A stretch of 64,000 bases of DNA from Diphasiastrum complanatum (lineage: Eukaryota; Streptophyta; Lycopodiopsida; Lycopodiales; Lycopodiaceae): positions 16,661,019-16,725,018 of the forward strand of contig CM055111.1 in assembly GCA_029204225.1 (NCBI GenBank). The letters are read 5' to 3'. A program made the translations under genes and the position numbers. Below are positions 35,791 to 47,499 of this stretch, piece by piece (positions within the stretch are counted from its first letter, which is position 1; each line of letters starts with the position of its first letter). The notes under the pieces were generated by a model. That model searched no databases. It had not been told where the DNA came from and saw only the letters and a list, made by a program, of their open reading frames with translations.

Positions 35791-36215
35791 CCGATTCCTT
35801 ACCATAGACATTCGGTTGATCACTTACCGCAGACATTGGGCTAATCATCCCTCACACCAAGAAACATACTGCTTAACTATTAGCCAGGTGTGACGCGAGA
35901 ACATTTGATGTTCAGATAATGTACATTTATTAGTGTACCCATTTATTAGCCAGGTGTGATGTAGGAACATTTGATGTTTAGATAGTGTACATTTTATTAA
36001 TGTACCCATTTATTAGTTTTTCTGGCATGATGAACTGAATGAGAGTAACTATCTCAAAAAGTATTCACAAGCAACATAGACAAATCATCACTTATCACAG
36101 ACATTCGGCTGATCACTTACCACAGACATTTGACTGATCACTTACCACAAATATTCAGCTGATCACTTACCTCAAACATTCGGTTGATCACCTACCTCTA
36201 CAAATAGCTATAATA
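35791..36215 (+). repeat. two tandem arrays after copia E
   Basis: A 65-base unit (TTAGCCAGGTGTGA, AACATTTGATGTT, GTGTACCCATTTATTAG) occurs twice at about 35,878-36,012. A second unit of about 27 bases (GACATTCGGCTGATCACTTACC) occurs five or six times at about 35,800-35,850 and 36,080-36,200. Neither has an open frame. Confidence 0.75.
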
Positions 36216-36363
36216 CCCTTAATCAAATAGTGCATATATTCAACATTTTTTTGATTATATGTTTCTCAGCAATTGTCTTGTTATTTTCAAAAAAATTTAC
36301 AACAAATCTAATAATTTGTGTTTCAATTCCAGAGGTTTTTGTTTTTGAAAAAGTGAAAATTAT

Positions 36364-36994
36364 ATGTACAGTAGAGCATGGACAAACCTTGAGTGTGTGA
36401 GGACGTACATTATTCCAAAGGGTGAGAGCAGGTCCGCAAAGAGGAGGAGGTTGAATAGAAAAAGCAATGTGGTGCAAAGGGCATTATCATTAGCACCTGT
36501 CGTCCGTGTTGATGTGGAGGCGACATGTTCGACTGCAATTTTGGTTTCAAACTTGCATAGCATCGAACATATGCCCATTGGTGATGTTGGTTTTAGGAGT
36601 AATTTAGGAGAGATTGTCACCCTTAATTATGTTCATAGAGATCTCATATGTAGGACGTCGGAGTTAGAGTCTAGAACAGAGAGGAGGAATACATTAGAGC
36701 AAATGAGTAAAACAAAGAGGAGGCTTCTTTCTCATGAGTTGGAGCAGGTGCATGATGTGGTTAGTAGCGATGGAGTTGATTCCATCATATTTGAAAGAGT
36801 TCCGATGAGACACATATTGTGATAGATGTTGGTATGTTAGTAGGAGAGTTGGATTTACATGAGGATGTCCAGTTGAGTGCATTCGAAACTGGGTCCATCA
36901 CAGATGTCGGTTCTTCGACAAGAGGTCTACAAATAGGTGTGTGGATTTGTTTGACATCGTATTTGGATGCAGCTGCAACTTTGTCTAACCCATT
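36364..36994 (+). pseudogene. unrecognised coding-like frame, part before copia F
   Basis: A frame opens at 36,364 and is open for 152 residues to 36,822, with a basic start (SRSAKRRRLNRKSNVVQRAL) and a polar middle (ERRNTLEQMSKTKRRLLSHE). The next frame overlaps at 36,819 and runs to the insertion point of copia F (LQIGVWICLTSYLDAAATLS), so one frameshift near 36,805 is needed to join them. I know no domain with this sequence. It could be a host gene or an unfamiliar transposon protein. A short first exon upstream cannot be excluded. Confidence 0.45.
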
Positions 36995-37731
36995 TGTGAA
37001 GAATAGAAAAAGATTATCTATGTTAGATAAAGGGGTCTTATGTTTTTTACATCAAGCATCTAGGTGTAGGATGTTGATAGGAATAAATTTGGCATAGATG
37101 GCAAATTATACATTTCCACTTGTAATGCCACTATTGAGCCAAAATAGAGTAAGAGGCTAAACACTTGCTAATTAGAGTGTAGACAAGTGTAAAGTTTTTG
37201 TTTGATGAATTCCAAGAGGTCCAATAGGATTTAGAAGTGGAACCTTGTGAGGTCCAATAGGAAATTGAGGTATGCTTGAATATAGTCCAATAGAATTAAG
37301 AGGTGCATAGATCAATGATCCAATAGGATCAAGAGGTGACAAAATATGGTCCAATCATAGTTAAGCATAGTGGTAGCTCGTGGACCTACTAGTATCATTG
37401 TACTCCTCATTTTGAATGCAATTGATTTGGTGATTTCATGGATTTTGTGAGTTATTGGATTTCTAGCTTTCTCTCTCTACCCGAGAGCTCTCGATGTATT
37501 TTCTCTCTCTACCCGAGGAGAGCAGCTTGTTTTTACTTAGATTATTTTTTGAATACTTCCCACACGTGTGAGTGAGAGTTGGAAGTGATTGAATGCATGT
37601 AGTAGTGTGTTTTTGCCATAGGATTCAAGATTGATCTTGAATCTCAATCTAGTCTTGATCTTGGTGCATCTACACACCTTAGGAGATCACAAGTACATGT
37701 AGTGGACAATCCACACGTGTGAAATTCAACA
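36995..37731 (+). repeat. 5' LTR of copia F
   Basis: Begins TGTGAAGAATAG and ends AAATTCAACA. Contains CACACGTGTG at about 37,561 and again at 37,712, close to the end. A CT-rich tract TTTCTCTCTCTACCCGAG occurs twice (about 37,470 and 37,500). Confidence 0.93.
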
Positions 37732-37743
37732 TGGTATCAGAGC
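37732..37743 (+). other. primer-binding site of copia F
   Basis: TGGTATCAGAGC directly after the LTR, complementary to initiator Met tRNA. Confidence 0.93.
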
Positions 37744-38487
37744 CTACCTAAGGTTACCATGCATTTTGATCCATCTAAGTGAAAAATTTTCATCAATCTT
37801 GAGCTAGAAGTTGTCAAGGCCCATTTTCCTAGCTATCGTGTTCAATCTTGGATCAAAAGAGATCAAAAGGACATTGATTGGGTCTGACCTGGTACTGTAT
37901 GGAATCAGGTGCTCAGACACGTGTGAGGAACATCCAATTTCAGTTTGGAAGTTCTCTCTCATGTTTGATCCATTTATCTTGCTTGATAGCTTGTTTTGAA
38001 GCTATTTTTGTCTAGTTTCTGTTGCAATCAGTTTCATTCCATTTGGTTGTGCCAATCAAAAGTTATAAGCTTTTAAAGAGGGTTAGGTAGGGCACCTAGA
38101 TCTGGGTGGACACATTTGGTTTGGTCAAGAGATTGCTTGGTTGATCCAAAATCACAGTTGTATGCTTGCCAATCTCATCTATATGTGATCTAGGCACTGT
38201 TTTGAGATCTTAGCCATTTTGTTTTATGCAATATCATTGTATTTAAGTCAAATTTGGTTTCTTAGTGTATTTCACACGTGATAAGAGTGTTAGATCCTAA
38301 CTTTGCCTATACTCCATCATTTGATGTGAAATAGATCTTGTTTTAGAGAGATTTGAGTAGCTAGTGAGAATCAATTCACAAATTGTTGTAAGATCTTTCA
38401 TAGGAGGAGATAGTACTCAATTATTGGATCCTATTGAAAGTGTGTAACAACATTTATTGTTCATCATTTGAGTTTTCTTCACTTCAA

Positions 38488-40549
38488 ATGTCTTCAATGG
38501 GTTCATCCTTGTTGGAACCAAGTGAAAGATTGACCACTTCAAATTATTCAATTTGGAAAATGAGGATGGAGTCCATCTTGATCTTTCAAGATGTGATGGA
38601 CATAGTTCTTGGCCTTGAAGAAGAACCACAAGTTCTTCAAGAGGTTCAAAAATACAAAAAGAGATCTAGGATGGCTCTCCAAGATGAATGTCTCTAATGA
38701 GATATTGAGGGAGATAGGTACTTGTACAACAGCCAAAGAAGCTTGGGATTGTCTCAAGACTATCCATGAGGCTAAGAATACTTCTAGGCTTCTCACTCTT
38801 AGGAACCAAATCTTTCAAAAAAGCCAAAAGAGTGATGAGAGTGCATCTAGTTATGTTTTGAGAGTAAAAGATATTCATAGAGAGCTTGCTTGCATTGGTG
38901 ATTCCATCAATCAAAATGAGCTAGTTCAAGTCATTCTCAATGGCTTGAGAAGTGAATTTGATAACCTTGTTCAATCCTATGCCATTAAGGAGGAGCTACC
39001 AAGTTTGGAGGCTCTCCAAAGTGTGCTAATTTCAGAAGAATCAAGACAAGAGTACAAGCTCTTGAGGATGGACAAGCTTTCTCTCACTCATAATGATGGC
39101 AAAGCTCTCTTTGCCAAGGATAAGCACAAAGAGAGGAGCAAGAACCAACATCAACAATCCTCAAGCAAGGACAAAGTCAAATCCAAAGACAAAGATGAGG
39201 AGGAAGATGATTCCTCTAATGCTTCATCATCCAAGCTCAAGAAGAAGAAGAAGATCAAGTGTTTTTATTGTGGCAAGAAAGGTCATTATGCCACCAATTG
39301 CTTCAAAAAAAAGAATCAACTCAAGCAAGCCAATATTACCAATGAGAAGGAAGACACTATTGCAAGTGATGGAGAGGGATCTCTGATGGTCTCTAGTTTC
39401 TCATCTACTCCTTTCAAGAAGGACGGCCTATGGTATATTGATAGTGGAGCCTCTTCACATATGTGTAGCTCCAAAGACTCTTTATCTTCTATTGCACCTT
39501 ATGATGGAGTGAAGAAATCAATATACACTGCAAATGATTTTGAATGTCCTATTGAAGGCATAGGGAACATTCCCTTGAAGCTTGCATCCTCTAAAGTTCT
39601 CTCTCTCTCTAGAGTTCTTTATGTACCTAAGCTTACCAAGAATCTTATTAGTGTTGGCCAATTGCTTGATAATGGCCTTGATGTAAAATTCAATGTTGAT
39701 ACTTGCACTATCAAGAAGAATGATGAGATACTTGCATTAGGATCTAGATTTGGTGGCATCTATAAACTAGATCCAAATGAGTATGTGAATGCTTGTAATG
39801 TTGCTCTTGTGAACAAGCTCTCTATGGAGGAATTATGGCATAGGAGGTTGGGACATCCCAACTACAAATCCATGCTCTCTATGATCAAAGAGTCCAAAGC
39901 TATTGGCTTGCCAAAGTCATTCTCCAAGAAGATCAAGCCTTGTGAGGCTTGTGCTATTGCTAAATCTCACAAAAAGCCATTTACAAGATCTTCTATCAAA
40001 AGCAAGCATCCTTTGGAGTTAATCCACTCGGATGTGCATTTCTCATCAACTACAAGCAAGGGAGGAGCCACTTGTTTTGTTACTTTCATTGATGATTACA
40101 CAAGATTCACTTGGATATATCTTCTTGCTTCAAAATCTATGGTGTTTGATCATTTCCTTATTTTCAAAGCTTATGTAGAGAAGCAATTCTCATTCAAGAT
40201 TAAAGCTCTTAGAAGTGATGGAGGTGGTGAATATATCTCCAATAAATTTCAAGATTTTTGTGAGCTTGAAGGCATTAAAAGAGAGTTTTCTTGTGCCTAC
40301 TCTCCATCTCAAAATGGAGTGGCCGAGAGAAAGAATAGATCTCTATGTGAATGTGCAAAATCTATGAGAATTGAGGCATCTTTGCCCAAAGATTTTTGGG
40401 GAGAAGCCATTAATTGTGCAAATTATCTTTGCAATAGGCTCCCACATATAGCTCTTGGAGGAAAGTCACCATATGAAATCTTATTTTTGAAGAAGATGCT
40501 TATGCTTTGTCCATATTCCCTTGGAAACAAGGAAGAAGGAAGATCCTAG
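38488..40549 (+). pseudogene. copia F gag, protease and integrase
   Basis: Gag starts at ATG 38,488 (MSSMGSSLLEPSERLTTSNY) and shifts frame near 38,650 into the long frame that ends at 40,549. That frame carries gag helices (LLTLRNQIFQKSQKSDESAS), zinc knuckle CFYCGKKGHYATNC, protease YIDSGASSHM, integrase zinc residues (LWHRRLGHPNYKSM and CEACAIAKSHKKPF), and the catalytic core with HSDVHFSS, LRSDGGGEYIS and SPSQNGVAERKNRSL, so the three acidic residues are present. A deletion near 40,498 removes about ten codons compared with copia G and shifts the frame, creating the stop at 40,549. The region between primer site and gag (37,744-38,487) is leader without a gene. Confidence 0.92.
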
Positions 40550-42433
40550 TGCATGCAAAGGGATCATGGTTGGATACTCATCCACCAAGAAGGCCTATAG
40601 AGTCTTTATACTCTCTACTTCCCAAGTTATTGAAAGTAGAGATGTTGTCTTTCATGAAGATCAACACTCATCATTTGAAGAGGCCGAGATCAAGAAATCT
40701 ATGGTTGCATCATCAATTATTGATTTTGAAGACAATCATGATGTGATGGGGTCCAGATTTGAAGAAGAATCTCCTCGGATTTTTTCACCAAGAAGATCCA
40801 TGAGAGATAGATCCGAGCCTAAGAGGCTCTCATATGTTGACAAAGGCAAACAAGTGGATCTTGATTCCACTAATTATGTTTTTTATGTCTCTCATGAAGA
40901 GCCAAAGAATGTACAAGAGGCACTCAATACCAAGGAGTGGTATGATGCCATGAAGCAAGAGTATGATGCATTGATCACCAACAATACTTGGGAGCTTGTG
41001 GATCCTCCATCCAACAAGCATGTGATTGGTTGCAAGTGGGTATTTCGGATCAAGTTCAATCATGATGGCACCATCAACAAGCATAAAGCAAGATTATGTG
41101 CCAAAGGATTTGCTCAAATCCATGGTCTTGATTATGAGGAGACCTTTGCACCCGTTGCAAAGATGGTGACAATAATTCTCTTGCTTGTTTTTTCAAGTGG
41201 AAGGTGTTCCAATTAGATGTATCCAATGCTTTTCTAAATGGTTATCTTGAGGAGGAGATCTATATGGAACAACCTCAAGGATTCATCAAGGATGAGTCCA
41301 AAGTGTGCTTGCTCTTCAAAAGTCTTTATGGACTCAAGCAAGCACCAAGGTCATGGTATTCAAGACTTAACTCTTTTCTTATCTCACTAGGATTTACTCT
41401 TAGTGACTATGATCCTTCCATGTATCTAAAGTTTGTTGATAGCAATATTGTCATTCTTCTAATTGATGTTGATGACATTATTCTTTGTGGAAGTTGTATC
41501 AAGCTAGTTGATGAAACCAAGCTAGCACTTGGATGTGAGTTTAAAATGCAAGGTCTAGGCTCAGATATACATTACATCCTAGGCCTAGAAATTGATTTTT
41601 ATGAAAATCATGTCTTTATATGCCAATCTAGATATGCTCACTCTATGTTGAAAAAATTTCATATGGAAAATTCTAAGAGCATAGATACTCCAATGGAGCA
41701 AATTGTAAAAGATCCTAATAAATGTGATGAAAGATCCTTTGAGGACATCACACTTTTTAGGAGTCTTGTAGGCTCCTTGATTTGGCTTACCATTACTAGG
41801 CCCGATCTTAGTTTTTGTGTGCACAAATTGAGTCAATTTATGCAAGATCCTAAGATCCATCATTGGAAGATGGCCAAGAGGATTCTAAGATATGTATCTT
41901 CATCTTGTGATTATGGTCTACTCTATAAAAGTGAAGATCTATCCATTATTGGCTACTCAGATTCGGACTTTGCAAGTGACAAGATGGATCGAAAGTCTAT
42001 TAGTGCATATACTATCTTTCTTGGAGGCAATCTAATATCTTGGCTTTCCAAAAAACAAGATACTATATCTCTCTCTTCATGTGAGGCTGAGTACAAAGCA
42101 CTCACTACAACTACCAAAGAAGTGCTTTGGATCAAGAGGTTTTTAATGGAACTAAAGTGCATCAAGGAGGATGATCTACCAATGATCAAGTGTGATAACA
42201 TCTCGGCCCAAGCTCTTGCCAATAATCCCATATTTCATGCAAGAAGCAAGCACATAGAAGTGGCACACCATTTTGTGAGAGAAAAGCTTATTGGAGGAGA
42301 AATCTACTTGGAGCATGTCAACTCGTCCTCTTGTATTGCCGATCTACTCACCAAGCCTTTGAGCAAAAGTGCTTTCATCAAGCATAGATCTAATCTTGGA
42401 GTTATATCAAGATCAATGCTCAAATCTTCATAG
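40500..42433 (+). pseudogene. copia F integrase end, RT and RNase H
   Basis: The frame from about 40,503 to 41,216 reads CLCFVHIPLETRKKEDPSAC, the linker, and the RT start (CKWVFRIKFNHDGTINKHKA, ETFAPVAKM). A small deletion near 41,180 shifts it to the 41,204-42,433 frame: QLDVSNAFLNGYLEEEIYME with the first RT Asp, YGLKQAPRSWYSRL, then DVDDIILCG, where codon 41,465 gives Asp in place of the conserved Tyr of YVDD. RNase H is complete: YSDSDFASDKMDRKS, SSCEAEYKAL, KCDNISAQALA, and ends ADLLTKPLSKS. Confidence 0.92.
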
Positions 42434-42451
42434 ATAATTTTTTAGGAGGAG

Positions 42452-43190
42452 TGTGAATAATTGAAAAAGATTATCTATGTTAGATATAGGGGTCTTATGT
42501 TTTTTACATCAAGCATCTAGGTGTAGGATGTTGATAGGAATAAATTTGGCATAGATGGCAAATTATGCATTTCCACTTGTAATGCCACTATTGAGCCAAA
42601 ATAGAGTAAGAGGCTAAACACTTGCTAATTAGAGTGTAGACAAGTGTTAAGTTTTTGTTTGATGAATTCCAAGAGGTCCAATAGGATTTAGAGGTGGAAC
42701 CTTGTGAGGTCCAATAGGAAATTGAGGTGTGCTTGAATATAGTCCAATAGAATTAAGAGGTGCATAGATCAATGATCCAATAGGATCAAGAGGTGACAAA
42801 ATATGGTCCAATCATAGTTAAGCATAGTGGTAGCTTGTGGACCTACTAGTATCATTGTACTCCTCATTTTGAATGCAATTGATTTGGTGATTTCATGGAT
42901 TTTGTGAGTTATTGGATTTCTAGCTTTCTCTCTCTACCCGAGAGCTCTTGATGCATTTTCTCTCTCTCTATCCGAGAAGAGCAGCTTGTTTTTACTTAGA
43001 TTATTTTTTGAATACTTCCCACACATGTGAGTGAGAGTTGGAAGTGATTGAATGCATGTAGTAGTGTGTTTTTGCAATAGGATTCAAGATTGATCTTGAA
43101 TCTCAATTTAGTCTTGATCTTGGTGCATCTACACACCTTAGGAGATCACAAGTACATATAGTGGACAGTCCACACGTGTGAAATTCAACA
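42452..43190 (+). repeat. 3' LTR of copia F
   Basis: Begins TGTGAATAATTG after the purine tract at 42,444-42,451 and ends AAATTCAACA. It differs from the 5' LTR at about 20 positions, including loss of one of the two CACACGTGTG palindromes (CACACATGTG near 43,020). Confidence 0.93.
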
Positions 43191-43195
43191 CCATT

Positions 43196-43541
43196 GGATC
43201 CAATGCCCAATTTTAAGAATTTTGAGATGGTTTGTACGCTAGTGCAAGCTAGAGAATCATTTTAGGGAATAGATTTGATATATGTTGCATATGTTGCACC
43301 TATAGAGGTGTGTAGCCATCCATCGTATAGGACCCCTGAAAAGGAGTCATAATCAGCCAAGGTTAGAAGAATGAGCTATAGATATGTTGCTAAGAGAGGA
43401 TATTGGGACAGGGTACATGCGACAATGAGAGATAGAGAGGAAATTGAGAGAGTTGAACAGAGTTCAGTGGAGTTTGGTACACATGAGAAAGTGCATAGCC
43501 TAATTATGTCCTCTTCATCATTAGTCGAAGGTGTTTATTGA
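43196..43541 (+). pseudogene. unrecognised coding-like frame, part after copia F
   Basis: If copia F and one CCATT are ignored, the frame before the insertion continues here as DPMPNFKNFEMVCTLVQARE, then TAG, then about 32 further residues, TAA, and a 56-codon stretch from ATG 43,371 to TGA 43,539-43,541 (SYRYVAKRGYWDRVHATM). All these pieces are in the same frame, which argues for one ancestral coding sequence with two nonsense mutations. The product is unknown. Confidence 0.45.
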
Positions 43542-43655
43542 CAGAGAATGTTAACAACAAAAGCTGTCTGATTAAAAAAACACGTTAATAGTCGAAGGTG
43601 TTTATTAGCAGAGAATGTTAACAACAAAAGTTGTCTAATAAAAAAAAACTAAGTG
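43520..43655 (+). repeat. tandem duplication of about 66 bases
   Basis: GTCGAAGGTGTTTATT, CAGAGAATGTTAACAACAAA and a GTCTAATAAAAAAA end occur twice in a row. The first unit includes the end of the unrecognised frame. Confidence 0.75.
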
Positions 43656-44417
43656 GTTGCAGCAATGCATATCTTCAAAATGTAGGTCAATTGCAATTTG
43701 CCTCTACTTCCAGTGTCTCACTTTACTTGAGTTGAGGATGCATCAGCTTAGTAAGCCCTTATGTAAATCCATGCAGCACAAAGGTGACAACCTATAAAAG
43801 AGAACGTTTGAGCCGCTGACTGCGTTGCTAATTAGTGGCCACAATTGCACTTCACTTATTTGGCTTTGATGATTTGTTAATGTTGATCAATGTCGTAGAC
43901 TGCTCGCATCCTTTTCCCTGTGAGCTTGATAATTCTATCTGACTATGAATCCTTTTTTGGCCTCTTTTGGGCTCAATAGCTGGCACCTCGTCTGTTTCTT
44001 CCAGATCCTTGATGTAGGAATTCGACAAACTATGGGTCTGCCTATTACCTCACCATTAAATTTTACCCAAAAATTCTTTTTACACGCATCAACAGCAGAT
44101 GCTTTATAATTGATGTTCTTCATAATGTCTAGAGAAGTGGGCACCCAAGTAGCATGCCCATGCCCACTAGAGTTTTGAAGTACGACAACGGATGATGATG
44201 ATGCTCTTAAGATCAATGCATTGTTCACAGTCTTCTTGAGCTGGACTGAAGGCCTTTTTGGACTTCTTTGGGAGGAGGAAGAGTAGGAGTTGCTTTGGGC
44301 CTGGAAATTTGTTGGAGACTTGTAGCGGCATTGCAATTGTTTGTTTGCTTAGTAGGTGGGTGAAATAAGTTGTGAACCAATTGATTCCAATCATCCAGAA
44401 GCCGATCTACAACATAT
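43656..44417 (-). other. unrecognised minus-strand frame (43,935-44,336) next to copia G
   Basis: A 133-codon minus-strand frame has a Ser-rich start (SPTNFQAQSNSYSSSSQRS) and a mixed end (NFWVKFNGEVIGRPIVCRIP). Two shorter frames overlap it at 44,167-44,434. I recognise no domain. It may be an exon or part of an unknown gene into which copia G inserted. The part 43,656-43,934 shows nothing. Confidence 0.35.
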
Positions 44418-45147
44418 TGTGAAGTTTTTAGCACGTGTGAACTTCACCACACACCTTACAGATTCTTACTGAGGTGCTGTAAAAGCACAAGATTGATCAA
44501 AGAACAGATTACTTGAAAAATCTAAGGCAAGAGCACAATGGCATACAACAGACTGAAAAAAATAACTTCTCACTATGAGGAATGAATGTCAGAAATAATT
44601 CTAAGTGCTCAGTATGTGAAAAACAGGCTGCTCTTAAGTAGAGAGAGAAAATCAACACTAGAATACTCGAGTAGAGAGAGAATGAGTCCAAAATACCAAA
44701 ATCTCATTATTCACAATATGGCAAAACATGCCAAGGTTTTCCTACATCAAAGTGGCTCGAATTCCAACAGTGGAGTTGCATGGAAAGTCCACTTAACTTA
44801 GTTAACTCAACTACCAAGAATCCACATGTGTAACTGCATGCATGGATATTGCATGTACTGCATGTCAACTCATAAAATTGCCTAGTCATGTGTAGATCAC
44901 AGAAACCACTTTGCATGTTGCAAGCACTGATTGCATGTGGCTTGCATGCATACTGAATGACATTGCATGTTATCTAAACTTTTGCATGACATCAAATTTG
45001 AATCTACCTAACTCAAACTCAACCTATTCTAGAAGGTTATGTGCTCAGTTCACATACCTTTATGTACAAACAAAGTTTACAATGGAAATAATATGGTCAT
45101 GGCCCCAAAACTCGAGATAGGAAGATATTATTTTACTACTCTTCACA
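44418..45147 (-). repeat. 3' LTR of copia G
   Basis: Read on the minus strand it begins TGTGAAGAGTAG after an AGGAG purine tract and ends AAAACTTCACA; 730 bases. It carries one CACGTGTG word near its end (about 44,432). The element has no 5' LTR here, so a target duplication cannot be checked. Confidence 0.8.
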
Positions 45148-47499
45148 CTCCTTAATATATATGTTCATATCCAATATAGACTTTGAAATTAGGCCAACAT
45201 TAGACCTCATCTTGATAAAGACATTATTGAGTAATGGCTTGGCGAGAAGATCTGCAGCACAATTTGAAGATCCAACATGCTCCGATACGATCTCTCTCCC
45301 AATGACTTTTTCTCTTACGAAATGATGAGCTACCTCGATGTGTTTGCTCCTTGCATGGAACACATGATTATTTGCACGAGCCTAAGCCGAGATGTTACCA
45401 TTCTTGATAATTGAAAGGTCTTCATCTCCATAACACTTTAGCTCCAAAAGTAGCCTTTTGATCCATAAAACCTCCTTTGTTGTGGTTGTAAGAGATTTGT
45501 ATTCAGCTTCACGGGATGATAAGGATATAGTTGCTTGCTTCTTTGATAACCAAGAAACTAGATTCCCTCCTAGAAAAATTGTCTAAGCACTTGTGGATTT
45601 TCTATCCAACCTATCTCCTGCAAAATCTGAATCTGAAAAAGCAATCAAAGTCAGATCTTCTCCCTTGTAGAATAATCCATAATCTAAGGTAGAAGATATA
45701 TACCTCAAGATTCTTTTAGCCAACTTTCAATGATATAACTTTGGATCCTGTATGTGTTGACTTAGCTTATGCACACTAAAGCTTAGATCAGGCCTAGTCA
45801 ATGTTAACCATATAAGTGAGCCAATAAGACTCCTATATAGAGTGATGTTTCATCATCTTTCATAGGAACTTTTACAATGTGCTCCATTGGTGTATCTATG
45901 CCTTTATAGTTTTCCATTTGGAATTCCTTGAGCGTGGAAAGTGCATATCTACTTTGGCTTATGAATGCATGACCTTTGCAAAAATCTATTTCAAGGCCTA
46001 GAATATAGTGAAGAACTCCTAAGTCCTGCATCTTAAACTCACTACCAAGTGCATGCTTAGTTTCTTCAACTAGCTTCTCATTATTTCCACAAAGAATGAT
46101 ATCATCTACATAGATGAGAAGAATAATTACAAAGTTATCTACAAACTTAATATACAAAGAGGGGTCATATGCATAACCGAGTGATATGAGATAGGCGTTG
46201 GGCCTTGCATACCAAGACCTTGGTGCTTGTTTTAGTCCATAGAGACTCTTGAACAAAAGACAGACTTTTGATTTTGCACATTCTTTCACAAAACCAGGAG
46301 ATTGCTCCATGTAAATCTCCTCCTCAAGGTAACCATTGAGAAAATTAGAAACATCTAGCTAAAACATTCTCCAATTGTGAAAACATGCAAGAGATATGAG
46401 TATTCTGATTGTTATCATTTTTGCAACTGGTGCAAAGGTGTCTTCATAGTCAAGACCTATGATTTGTGAGTAACCTTTACCACAAAGTCTTGCTTTATAT
46501 TTATTGATAGATCCACCATTATTATACTTGATTCTGAAAACCCACTTACATCTAATCACATGCATGTTGTTTGGTGGCTCCACAAGCTCTCATGCGTTGT
46601 TTGACATCAAGGCTTCAAACTCTTGGGTCATTGCTTCAACCCACTTCTCGAATTGAAGTGCTTCTTGGACATCTTTAGGCTCTTCATCTGATATAAAGAG
46701 AGCATGATAGAAAGTTTCACCTTCCACTTGCCCTACTTCCACATCATATGTGAGCCTTCTCGGCTCAGATCTCTCTCTTGTAGATATTCTTTGTGTAGGT
46801 TCTTGAAGTTGCTCCTCCTCAAGCCTCGGCCTCACCACTTCTTGAGCAGCATCAAGATTGATAATTGTAGATCTTGCATGAGACTCCTTGACCTGTGCTT
46901 CATCCAAGTTAAACTTATGATCTTCATGAAAGATCACATCTCTACTAACAACATTTTTGTCAGTAGAGGGAAGATATACTTTATATGCTTTTTTAATAGA
47001 TGCATATCCTACAGAAATTCGTTTAACATCACTAGAATCTTCCTTTTTCCTATTCTCTATAGGTACATGCACAAAGCATACACAGCCAAATATCCTAAGA
47101 TGATCAATCTTAGGCTTTTTCTTATACAACATCTCAAATGGTGTTCTTCCTTTTATTGCAAGATTAGGAAGCCTATTACAAAGATAATTTGCACATGCAA
47201 CTGCTTCTCCCAAAAATTCTTTAGGTAGAGAAGCTTCTAGCTTAATGGCTTTTGCACATTCACACAAAGTTCTATTTTTTCTCTCCGCAACTCCATTTTG
47301 TTGAGGAGTATATAAACAAGAAAATTGTCTTTGTATTTCCTCTCTCTCACAAAAGTCTTTAAACTAATTGAAGTATATTCACCTCCACTATCACTTCTCA
47401 AAGCTTTCAACTTGAAAGAAAACTGCTTTTCTACATAAGCTTTGAATGTAAAGAAAACATCATAAACCATGGCTTTAGAAGATAGCATATAGATCCAAG
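45148..47499 (-). pseudogene. copia G integrase, RT and RNase H
   Basis: On the minus strand, 47,488-47,237 is the integrase core (KAYVEKQFSFKLKALRSDSG, then a frameshift). 47,267-46,590 is its C-terminus and linker (CANYLCNRLPNLAIKGRTPF, FGCVCFVHVPIENRKKED). 46,583-46,359 is the RT start (CKWVFRIKYNNGGSINKYKA). 46,310-45,804 is RT with YGLKQAPRSWY and an intact IYVDDIILCG. RNase H follows to 45,136 with REAEY in place of CEAEY. It is the same family as copia F and shows what copia F lost near 40,498. Gag, protease and the front of integrase are missing; the left-hand LTR of copia A copy 2 starts exactly where it stops. Confidence 0.88.

Larger units (their letters stand above)
36995..43190 (+). 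mobile_element. copia F, full-length LTR retrotransposon
   Basis: Two LTRs of 737 and 739 bases, TGTGAA to CAACA, about 97 % identical by eye. The initiator Met primer site touches the 5' LTR, a purine tract AGGAGGAG touches the 3' LTR, and the flanking CCATT is the same on both sides (36,990-36,994 and 43,191-43,195). Total 6,196 bases. Coding capacity is complete in order (gag, protease, integrase, RT, RNase H) but broken by three frameshifts. Confidence 0.95.

Noticed and set aside
46704-47228. 174-codon plus-strand open frame
   Set aside because: It lies antisense to the clearly recognised integrase C-terminus of copia G, so is a shadow frame.
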